Part shown: positions 53,220 to 60,404 of the stretch, in pieces
Layout: every line of letters starts with the position of its first letter
Position numbering within the stretch: position 1 is the stretch's first letter
Assembly: GCF_028682475.1 (NCBI RefSeq)
Contig: NZ_JANHLE010000008.1
Location: forward strand, 124,001-188,000
DNA length: 64,000 nucleotides
Direction of reading: 5' to 3'
DNA from: Pseudomonas putida
GTDB taxonomy: Bacteria; Pseudomonadota; Gammaproteobacteria; Pseudomonadales; Pseudomonadaceae
Notes under the pieces: generated by a model
Database searches by the model: none
Told to the model about the DNA's origin: nothing
What the model saw: only the letters and a program-made list of their open reading frames with translations
Position numbers and translations under genes: made by a program

Positions 53220-53719
53220 ATACCCTCTATCGCATGCTGGCAATACTGTCAGTCGCCGCCCTGCCCCTGCCCTGCATTGGCGCGGACAACCTGCAATTCA
53301 GCGGCACGCTGCTGGCTCCGCCCGGCTGTACCGTCAGCGACAAGGGCGGGCGTATCGAGGTGCGCTTTCAGCGCAATATCGCCGTCAACCGCATCGATGG
53401 CGAGCTCTACCGCCAGGCGATTCCCTACCAGATCGAATGCCCGGGCGCCGCCAACGCAGGCATCACCTGGCACATGCGCCTGACCCTCAAGGGCACTGAC
53501 GCCCATTTCGAACCTGCCGCGCTGAAAACCTCGGTGAACGATCTGGGCATCAAGGTACTGCTCGGCGGTACCCCACTGATTCCCAATCAACCCCGGGAGA
53601 TCGATGTCAACGCCTCGACACCGCCGGTGCTGGAAGCCGTACCGGTAAAACTGACCGGCGCGGCGTTGCCCAGCACCGACTTTACCGCTTCGGCGCTACT
53701 GATGGCCGAACTCTACTAG
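53216..53719 (+). CDS. Minor fimbrial subunit (operon II)
   Basis: A 167-aa pilin-like protein with signal peptide 1-22 (IGA), NLQFSGTLLAPPGCTVSD and a second cysteine at QIECPGA. It ends SALLMAELY. It overlaps the preceding gene (ATGA) and lies 8 bp before the next, so these subunits are made together. Confidence 0.88.
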   Translation: MNTLYRMLAILSVAALPLPCIGADNLQFSGTLLAPPGCTVSDKGGRIEVRFQRNIAVNRIDGELYRQAIPYQIECPGAANAGITWHMRLTLKGTDAHFEPAALKTSVNDLGIKVLLGGTPLIPNQPREIDVNASTPPVLEAVPVKLTGAALPSTDFTASALLMAELY

Positions 53720-53727
53720 GAGGATCT

Positions 53728-54261
53728 ATGGGCAAGTGGGCCATGACCCTGAGCGCCTGGGTCGCCGCCAGCCTCTGGCTGCCTGCGCTACAGGCAGCAG
53801 AAGACAACCTGTACTTCTCCGGCACCCTGGTGAATGAGCCTTGCGTGCTGGCCGAGGAAGACGAGTTGATCAAACTGGACTTCAAAAGCGTGATCGACAA
53901 AGACCTCTACCTCAACGGCAGAACCAAGGGCCGCCCCCTCGAGCTGCGCCTGAAAAACTGCGATCTGGACGTCGGTAAACGCATGGTCAGCATCACCTTC
54001 AGTGGTAACGAAAGCAGCGAACCGCCCGGGCTGCTGGTGCTGCAAAGCGCGACCGTCCAAGGCCTGCTGGTGGGGCTGGAAACGACCGCCGGCACGGCCT
54101 TGCCGTTGAACAAGAGTCACCGCATGGGCGAACTGAGCAGCGGCGACAACCTGCTCAACTTCAATGCCTACCTGCAAGGCGAGCCCGAGGCACTAGCCAA
54201 TCGCAGCCTCGGACTGGGCGACTTCGAAGCCTCCATGACCTTTGCCTTGAGTTACGAGTGA
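53728..54261 (+). CDS. Minor fimbrial subunit (operon II)
   Basis: A 177-aa pilin-like protein behind AGGAGG. The signal peptide is about 1-21 (LQA). It has NLYFSGTLVNEPCVLAEED, second cysteine LKNCDLD and C-terminal ASMTFALSYE. It closely resembles the major pilin fold and sits next to the adhesin gene, so it may join the tip. Confidence 0.89.
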   Translation: MGKWAMTLSAWVAASLWLPALQAAEDNLYFSGTLVNEPCVLAEEDELIKLDFKSVIDKDLYLNGRTKGRPLELRLKNCDLDVGKRMVSITFSGNESSEPPGLLVLQSATVQGLLVGLETTAGTALPLNKSHRMGELSSGDNLLNFNAYLQGEPEALANRSLGLGDFEASMTFALSYE

Positions 54262-54266
54262 TCACC

Positions 54267-55115
54267 ATGAAAAAGCCCTACCCTACGGTGCTGCGCAGCG
54301 CCCTGGCAGCGGTCCTGTTCGGCGCTACTGCACTCCAGGCACACGCTATCATCATTACACCAACGGACAGTCGGTATGAACCGGGGGGCGTACGCTATAA
54401 CTTCGTAGTGAGCGACTGGAGTTCAGGCACGGCAGGAATGCCTAGCCCGTGCGTAGACCTCGACTATGCTAAAACCACTTGTAACGTTTCGCTGTACGTG
54501 TTCAGAAGTTACGGGAGCATCGTCGTCGTAGGATTCTCCGGCACAACTTGGCATGTACCGATTCGCCGTGGCAGCGAGACGATGGCCAACCTGCTATGGG
54601 ATTTGGAGGGTAAAGGTTTTCGAATACCCCACAGCGGATCGATTCTGGTCCCGAATAGTTCCGTCAAAGATGGAATCTGCATCTCGTTCGGCTTCGCGAA
54701 GGTCGGTCCCAACCTTGGTGGCGGAGTGGGTCCTTTCGGCCCCTGCACCCGTGTCGTTGAGCCGATGCTACAGTGCGCGATCAAGGGTGATACCACCATC
54801 GACCACAAAAACCTGCCCGACAATGCCCTGAACGGGGCGCAGGCCTCGACCCAGCTCAGTCTGCAATGCCGGGGCCCGGCCAGCGTGACCGTCTCGGCGT
54901 CCAGAACCAACACCTATGGCGTACGCCTCAGAGACGACGACAGCCTGTACTCGAAGATCACCGTCAACGGCAAGGACGCCACGGCGGGCATCAATGTGGC
55001 GGTCGCAGATGGCCTGAACACCCCGCTGGATATCACCTCGACCCTGAGCACCCGCGGAACAGTGACCCCGGGGCCATTTTCCGGCTCCACGGTGATCACT
55101 GTTTCACCGCCTTGA
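54267..55115 (+). CDS. Fimbrial tip adhesin (operon II)
   Basis: A 282-aa exported protein from ATG 54267 (GTG 54258 is also in frame). Signal peptide 1-25 (HAIII). The N-terminal domain (to about residue 168) is unlike pilins, with cysteines at SPCVDLDYAKTTCN. The C-terminal domain (MLQCAIKGDTTIDHK to TVITVSPP) is pilin-like. The N-terminal half is AT-richer and less Pseudomonas-like in codon use than the C-terminal half. This is a FimH-type layout; receptor unknown. Confidence 0.85.
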   Translation: MKKPYPTVLRSALAAVLFGATALQAHAIIITPTDSRYEPGGVRYNFVVSDWSSGTAGMPSPCVDLDYAKTTCNVSLYVFRSYGSIVVVGFSGTTWHVPIRRGSETMANLLWDLEGKGFRIPHSGSILVPNSSVKDGICISFGFAKVGPNLGGGVGPFGPCTRVVEPMLQCAIKGDTTIDHKNLPDNALNGAQASTQLSLQCRGPASVTVSASRTNTYGVRLRDDDSLYSKITVNGKDATAGINVAVADGLNTPLDITSTLSTRGTVTPGPFSGSTVITVSPP

Positions 55116-55137
55116 ACAGTGGTGTGTGTGTCTGTCT

Positions 55138-55208
55138 GTGGGAGCGGGCTTGCCCCGCGATTGCAATTTCCAAGTGACATCGCATCGCGGGGCAAGCCCG
55201 CTCCCACC
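55138..55208. repeat. REPIN (paired REP hairpins)
   Basis: GTGGGAGCGGGCTTGCCCCG and CGGGGCAAGCCCGCTCCCAC in inverted order, about 70 bp overall. It lies between the convergent ends of fimbrial operon II and the NCS1 permease gene, so it may end both transcripts. Confidence 0.88.
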
Positions 55209-55218
55209 GTAGGGTGTA

Positions 55219-56625
55219 TTACTGCATTGCCAGCTGCATCGACATCTGCCGGCGGCGATACGCCGAATCCCGGCTGGCCAGCCAGTAATACAGCGGCGAA
55301 GTCACCAGCAGACCAACCAGCCAGGACAGGTCGGCGCCATCGATATACGCCGACACCGAGCCGACATACAGCGGTGTGTTCATGAACGGAATCTGCACAA
55401 CGATACCGATGGCATACGCCAGCAACGCCTGCGGATTGTAGCGGCCATAGATACCGCCATCGACGCGGAAGATCGAATCGATGTCGTACTTGCCCTTGTG
55501 AATCGCATAGAAGTCGATCAGGTTGATCGCCGTCCACGGCACCAGCACCACCAACAGTGCCAGGACCATATCGACAAAGTGCCCGATAAAGTCCGCCGAG
55601 GCGCCAACCGCCGCCACGCAGCAACCACTGAGCACTACCAGCGACAGCACCGCACGGCTTTTGGCGGTCGGAATCCAGCGGTGGGCGAAGGTCTGCACCA
55701 GGGTGATCAGGGAAAGCACCGCGCCATACAGGTTGAGGGCGTTATGGCTGATCACACTGAGCAGGAACAACACCAGCATCAGCGGGCCAATGCTGCCAGT
55801 GGCCAGTTTCACCGCATCCATGGTGTCCATGCCCGCCGGGGTGGCCAGCACCGCCACCGCACCGAACACGAACGACAGGCTCGAACCCAACGCCGAACCC
55901 AGGTAGGTGGCCCAGAAGGTCGAAGCCACACCCACATCCTGCGGCAGGTAGCGCGAATAGTCCGAGACATACGGCGCAAAGGCGATCTGCCAGAGCGCCG
56001 CCAGCGATACGGTGGCCAGCCAGCCGGAGATGTTGAAGCTGCCACGGGTGAGGAAATCAGCGGTCTGGATATGGCTCAGGATGTAGCCGAAGCCCAGCAC
56101 GATGCCCACGCCCAGCACCCAGGTGCCGATACGGTTGAGCACATGGATGAAGCGGTAGCCGATGATGCCGATAATCCCCGAACCCAGGGCGCCAATGACG
56201 ATACCGACCGGCACCGGCACGCTATCGACCACGCCATGCAGCGACTTGCCGGCGAGGACGATGTTGGAGGCAAAGAAGCCGATGTACATCACCCCGGCAA
56301 TCACCACCACCAGCAATGCACCAAGGGAACCGAACTGGGCGCGGCTCTGGATCATCTGCGGGATGCCCATTTGCGGGCCTTGCGCCGAATGCAGCGCCAT
56401 CAGCACCCCGCCGACCAGGTGGCCAACGAGGATGGCGATGATGCCCCAGACCAGGTTCAGCCCGAACAGCTGTACGCCCAGGGCGCCGGTGACAATCGGC
56501 AGCGGCGCGATGTTGCCGCCGAACCAGAGGGTAAACAGGTCTCTCACCTTTCCATGGCGATCTTGTGGGGGCACGTATCCGATCGTGTGTTTTTCGATAA
56601 GCGGAGCGGATGTTGCGGTGGTCAT
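55219..56625 (-). CDS. NCS1-family purine-cytosine permease-like transporter
   Basis: A 468-aa membrane protein with about 12 helices, starting at ATG 56625 behind TTGGAG. It has the NCS1 features LWFGGNIAPLPIVTGALG and GQYLGS-like stretch FAPYVSDYSRYLP, and the YGRYNP turn. CodB-type proteins take up cytosine, purines or related bases with Na+ or H+. The substrate here is open. It follows an AraC regulator and a serine/threonine dehydratase on the same strand, so the substrate may be linked to those. Confidence 0.87.
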   Translation of the reverse strand: MTTATSAPLIEKHTIGYVPPQDRHGKVRDLFTLWFGGNIAPLPIVTGALGVQLFGLNLVWGIIAILVGHLVGGVLMALHSAQGPQMGIPQMIQSRAQFGSLGALLVVVIAGVMYIGFFASNIVLAGKSLHGVVDSVPVPVGIVIGALGSGIIGIIGYRFIHVLNRIGTWVLGVGIVLGFGYILSHIQTADFLTRGSFNISGWLATVSLAALWQIAFAPYVSDYSRYLPQDVGVASTFWATYLGSALGSSLSFVFGAVAVLATPAGMDTMDAVKLATGSIGPLMLVLFLLSVISHNALNLYGAVLSLITLVQTFAHRWIPTAKSRAVLSLVVLSGCCVAAVGASADFIGHFVDMVLALLVVLVPWTAINLIDFYAIHKGKYDIDSIFRVDGGIYGRYNPQALLAYAIGIVVQIPFMNTPLYVGSVSAYIDGADLSWLVGLLVTSPLYYWLASRDSAYRRRQMSMQLAMQ

Positions 56626-56756
56626 GACGAACTCCAAGGCAAGGATGAGTACGTGGACGTACTTCGATCGCGCCGGCACGAAGGGCGCTTTCTTGTAGGA
56701 GTGATCATGAGCAATGCGCGAAGCCAGGAAAATTACTAAATATGTTCCTTCAGACC

Positions 56757-57572
56757 TTAAAAAATATTGTCGTGGGCTTTTTTCGCCTGCAGACCCCGCG
56801 GTGGCGCGCCATAGGTGCGGCGGAACAAGCGGCTGAAATGCGCTTGATCGTAGAAGCCCAGGTCCAGGGCAATCGTGCTCAATGGCTGGCCCGCCAACAC
56901 CCGAGGCAAGGCGCGTTCCAGGCGCAGTTGGGTCAGCCATTGCTGGGGTGGCAGCCCACAATGGTTGCGAAAGCGGCGCAGCAGTTGCCAGGGGCTCAAG
57001 TCGGCGAACGCGGCCATTTCCTCAAGACTGGGCGGCTGATCCAGGCGTGACTCCAGCCAGTCGCGCAGTTGTCGCCAACGCAGTGGATCGAAGCCGTTGC
57101 CGGGCTCACTGACCCTGAGGGTCGAACCCAGCCCGAGCAACAATGCCAGGGTTTCCCACAGCTGACTCTGGAACGCCAGCGCGTCCTGCTGCAGGTGCAA
57201 ACCATTGAGCAACTGTTGCAGCTGCGGATGGCGTAACTGCGCGGCATTGAGGGTTGGCAGACCTTGTCGCCCATCGCTCAAGTCACGGCTGACTTCGGCC
57301 AGCCAAACCGGGTCGAGGGTCAGGATACGAATGCCATAACCCTGATCATTGGCACTGGCGCCGTCGTGAACGTGCTCCGGCGCCATCAGCAGGATGTCCC
57401 CTGCCCCGGCCACCTGGCGCTCGCCACCGGCGGCATAGCGCTGCTGGCCGGCGACGATCAGGCCAATGTGATACTCCAGGTGAAAGTGCCGGGGAAAGGC
57501 AAATTGCTGATAGCGCGCAGCGATCAGGCGCACGCCTGGATGCCCGGGGGCTTGGTGGATGACGCTATCCAA
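56757..57572 (-). CDS. AraC-family transcriptional regulator
   Basis: A 271-aa regulator with an N-terminal AraC cupin domain (ARYQQFAFPRHFHLEYHIGLIVAGQQRY) and two C-terminal helix-turn-helix motifs (SLEEMAAFADLSPWQLLRRFRNHCG, LSTIALDLGFYDQAHFSRLFRRTYG). The start directly abuts the dehydratase stop, and the NCS1 gene follows by 131 bp. It probably regulates one or both neighbours. Confidence 0.9.
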   Translation of the reverse strand: MDSVIHQAPGHPGVRLIAARYQQFAFPRHFHLEYHIGLIVAGQQRYAAGGERQVAGAGDILLMAPEHVHDGASANDQGYGIRILTLDPVWLAEVSRDLSDGRQGLPTLNAAQLRHPQLQQLLNGLHLQQDALAFQSQLWETLALLLGLGSTLRVSEPGNGFDPLRWRQLRDWLESRLDQPPSLEEMAAFADLSPWQLLRRFRNHCGLPPQQWLTQLRLERALPRVLAGQPLSTIALDLGFYDQAHFSRLFRRTYGAPPRGLQAKKAHDNIF

Positions 57573-58490
57573 CTAGCAGGCCGCGCGCCACTGGCGGATC
57601 TGGTCGATGGTCGCGGTAACGCCGCCACAGACGATCACCAGCACCTTTTGATAGCGCTTGAGTTCATCCGTTGGCGCGTAAGCCAATGCCAATGCCGCAC
57701 CACAGGCTGGCTCAACCAGAAGGCGCTGGTCAGAAAGGAACCGCTCGCAGGCATCGAGTGCTTCGCGGTCGCTGATAACGTGGCTATACACCGGACGCTC
57801 CTGCGTCCACTGGAACGCACGCTGACACACCTGCTTGGCCGCCAGGGAAGTGGCCACGGTGTTGACGCTGTCCAGTGCAACCAGTTGCTTCTGCGCCATG
57901 GCGGCAGCCAGCGAGGCGGCGCCTGCGGTTTCTACCGCGAACACCGGCACCTGACCCCAACCATTGCGCGCCAAGCCTTCACAGACGCCGGAAAGCAGAC
58001 CGCCACCGCCCACCGAGAGCACCACGGCATCAGGCTTCAGGCCGCTGGCGGCGACTTCATCGATCATGCTGGCATGGCCCTGCCAGAGCAGCGGGTCATC
58101 GAAGGGATGGAGGTAGGCATCGTCGTCGCCCAGCAGCGACAGCGCCAGGGCATTGGCCTCATGCCAAGCCTTGCCGTGGACGATGACTTCGGCCTGCTCC
58201 TGGCGGATCAGCTGTTTGGCCCGTTCGGTGGTGGTTTCCGGCACCACCACGGTCACCGCCAGGCCCAGACAGCGCCCGGCGTAGGCGACGGCGATCCCGG
58301 CATTGCCGCCCGAGGAGGACACGAATCGGCGTTTGCCCTGTTTGGCATAGGCTTCACAGGCAGCACCAATGCCGCGCAACTTGAACGAGCCCGACGGCTG
58401 CAAGGCATCCAGTTTCAGCCAGACGTCCAGGCCACTGGCCAGGCTCAGCGGGCGAGATGCCAGCAGCGGGGTTTCGATATGCAGGCTCAT
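57573..58490 (-). CDS. PLP-dependent L-serine/threonine dehydratase
   Basis: A 305-aa fold-type II PLP enzyme, starting at ATG 58490. The PLP lysine is Lys38 (SGSFKLRG), with the SSGGNAG phosphate loop at about 79-85 and the GGGGLLSG glycine loop. It is shorter than biosynthetic IlvA and lacks an ACT domain, matching catabolic serine/threonine dehydratases or SDH-like racemases. It deaminates serine or threonine to a 2-oxo acid. It lies in one strand with the AraC and NCS1 genes. Confidence 0.87.
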   Translation of the reverse strand: MSLHIETPLLASRPLSLASGLDVWLKLDALQPSGSFKLRGIGAACEAYAKQGKRRFVSSSGGNAGIAVAYAGRCLGLAVTVVVPETTTERAKQLIRQEQAEVIVHGKAWHEANALALSLLGDDDAYLHPFDDPLLWQGHASMIDEVAASGLKPDAVVLSVGGGGLLSGVCEGLARNGWGQVPVFAVETAGAASLAAAMAQKQLVALDSVNTVATSLAAKQVCQRAFQWTQERPVYSHVISDREALDACERFLSDQRLLVEPACGAALALAYAPTDELKRYQKVLVIVCGGVTATIDQIRQWRAAC

Positions 58491-58582
58491 GCACTTACTC
58501 CATGTAGGGAACAACTCCAGCGTACGTCTAACGCTCCGGGCAATCTTGTATGAAATTGCGCAGCTGCTGACTACCTCAATCA

Positions 58583-58690
58583 TTGTGGGAGCCGGCCTTG
58601 CCGGCGATGGGGCCAGCACAGCCTACATCACCGGTGTTGGCCGGGTTGCGACCGTTGCACGGTCGATCGCTGGCAAGGCCAGCTCCCACA
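58583..58690. repeat. REPIN (paired REP hairpins)
   Basis: TGTGGGAGCCGGCCTTGCCGGCGAT and ATCGCTGGCAAGGCCAGCTCCCACA in inverted order with an 58-bp spacer, between the dehydratase start and the crtZ-like stop. Confidence 0.85.
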
Positions 58691-58712
58691 AAATTGAGCA
58701 AGGTGGCCGATT

Positions 58713-59177
58713 TTACCGGTGCCGCCGAGCACGCAACTGCCGCTTCAACCTGTGCATCGGCGGCGCATACAGAAAGCCGAACGACACACTGTTATCCCGC
58801 CCCTTCAACGCATGGTGCAGCAAGTGCGCCTTGTACAAACGCTTGAGATAACGGTTACGCGGTCGCGGTTTGAACGGCCAGTGCCGATGCACAACGCCAT
58901 CGTGGATAATCACGTAGATCACCCCGAACGCCGCCACCCCTGCCCCGACCCACTGCAACGGCGCATGCCCGGCGCGGCCGATGGCCACCAGGGCGAAAGC
59001 GATCAACGCCAGGGCCAGCAGGTAGACGTCATTGGTTTCCAGCGCCCCCAGCTGCGGCTCATGGTGCGAGCGATGCAGGAACCAGCCCCAACCATGCATG
59101 ATGTAGCGGTGCGCCAGGTAGCCGATGCCCTCCATGGCCGTCAGGGTGCAGAGAAAAACAGCGAAGTTGAGAATCAT
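58713..59177 (-). CDS. CrtZ-like beta-carotene hydroxylase family protein
   Basis: A 154-aa di-iron membrane hydroxylase-like protein. All histidine clusters of CrtZ are visible: HRYIMH and HRSHHE near the N-terminus, HDGVVHRHW in the middle and HLLHH near the C-terminus, with three or four hydrophobic segments. CrtZ makes 3-hydroxy carotenoids. No crtE, B, I or Y gene lies nearby, so this is an orphan copy and may act on another lipid. Length is slightly below usual CrtZ (about 170). Confidence 0.82.
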   Translation of the reverse strand: MILNFAVFLCTLTAMEGIGYLAHRYIMHGWGWFLHRSHHEPQLGALETNDVYLLALALIAFALVAIGRAGHAPLQWVGAGVAAFGVIYVIIHDGVVHRHWPFKPRPRNRYLKRLYKAHLLHHALKGRDNSVSFGFLYAPPMHRLKRQLRARRHR

Positions 59178-59257
59178 GGCGACATCTATCGGCTGGTTGG
59201 CACAAACGGCCAGAAGCCTACCATTTTGACCCAGCCAGCAGGAGGCATTTCGTCACG

Positions 59258-60199
59258 CTATGGGCGTACGGTCACGGTCGCGGTGGTGCCGGCACGCAGG
59301 TTGTTCTTGCCGGCATAGCCGGGATCAATCTCGATCCGTACCGGTATGCGCTGGGCCAGTTTGACCCAGGTGTAGCTGGGGTTGACGTTGGCCAGCAGGC
59401 GGCTACCTGGGGCGTTTTCGCGGTCGGTGATCGCGTAGGCAATGCTTTGCACCTTGCCTTCGAAGTGTTCCCCGCTCATCAGCGCGATCTGCACCGGATT
59501 GCCTATCTGAATACGCGGCAGCTTGGTTTCCTCAAAATAGCCACTGACATAGAACGAACTGCTGTCCACCAGGGCCAGCAGCGGGCCACCGGCGCTGGCG
59601 TAGTCGCCCTGCCGGGTCAACAGGTTGGTGACGTAGCCACTGACCGGCGCATAGATACGCGTGCGCTGCAGGTCCAGTTCCGCCTGGGTCAATGCCGACG
59701 TGGCCAGTTGCACGTTGGCGCTGGCCAGGCTCAGGTTGGCTTGTCCGCGCATCAGCTCGGCCTGGGCGACGGCGACATCGGTGCTGGCCTTTTCCCACTC
59801 TTCGCCGGAGATCGCTGCGGTTTGTTTCAAGGTGCGCCGGCGCAGCTCTTCGCTCTGACGCTGCTTGAGCGAGGCCTGGCTGGCGATAATCGCCGCCTGG
59901 GCCAAACCTTCGCTGGCGCGCGCGACTTCGATGGCACGACGGGCATGCTCGACCGCCAGGGCATAGCGGTCCGGGTCGACTTCCAGCAGCAGCTCGCCTT
60001 TGTCGACATGCTGGTTGTCGGCTACCCGCAGGGCGACGATGCGCCCGGCGACATCGGCCGATAGCGTCACCACGTCGGCCCGCACCCGCGCATCGCGGGT
60101 CCACGGGGCACGGGTGTAATGCTCCCAGGCGAACCAGCCGAGGATCAGCGCCAGTGCCACGATTGCCAGGGTCGAGGCCTGGGCCACAAGTTTCTTCAC
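59258..60199 (-). CDS. HlyD/EmrA-like periplasmic adaptor (AaeA type)
   Basis: A 313-aa membrane-fusion protein: an N-terminal anchor helix (residues about 8-26), a lipoyl domain (DVAGRIVALRVADNQHVDKGELLLEVD), an alpha-helical hairpin (about 75-165), then IYAPVSGYVTNLLTRQGDY. It follows the DUF1656 gene by 4 bp and the FUSC gene overlaps that one, giving an AaeXAB-like order. Probably exports aromatic acids or similar weak acids. Confidence 0.9.
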   Translation of the reverse strand: MKKLVAQASTLAIVALALILGWFAWEHYTRAPWTRDARVRADVVTLSADVAGRIVALRVADNQHVDKGELLLEVDPDRYALAVEHARRAIEVARASEGLAQAAIIASQASLKQRQSEELRRRTLKQTAAISGEEWEKASTDVAVAQAELMRGQANLSLASANVQLATSALTQAELDLQRTRIYAPVSGYVTNLLTRQGDYASAGGPLLALVDSSSFYVSGYFEETKLPRIQIGNPVQIALMSGEHFEGKVQSIAYAITDRENAPGSRLLANVNPSYTWVKLAQRIPVRIEIDPGYAGKNNLRAGTTATVTVRP

Positions 60200-60203
60200 C
60201 GTT

Positions 60204-60404
60204 TCAGCTCCCCATGAACAGGATGATCAAGGCACAAATGCAGCTGTACAACGCGCCCTCGAACAAGGCCGGGTGCCACACCCGCTGCATGACGCCCAGG
60301 CGCTGCAACAGCCACAACAGGGCAAACAACAGCGGCATGGCCAGCAACAGCGCCTGGGCAATCGGCGGCAGGTAAACGCCGCCGACTTCGAAATCAATGG
60401 GCAA
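60204..60404 (-). CDS. DUF1656 (AaeX-like) small membrane protein
   Basis: A 66-aa protein with two membrane helices, of the AaeX family (PIDFEVGGVYLPPIAQALLLA). I favour TTG 60404, which gives the usual length and has GGAGAG upstream; an ATG at 60434 would add ten residues. It overlaps the end of the FUSC gene by 11 bp. Its role in the efflux complex is unknown. Confidence 0.8.
   Translation of the reverse strand: MPIDFEVGGVYLPPIAQALLLAMPLLFALLWLLQRLGVMQRVWHPALFEGALYSCICALIILFMGS

Noticed and set aside
17936-58690. Repeated hairpins considered as a CRISPR array
   Set aside because: They are isolated REP/REPIN units scattered between genes, without regular spacers or cas genes.
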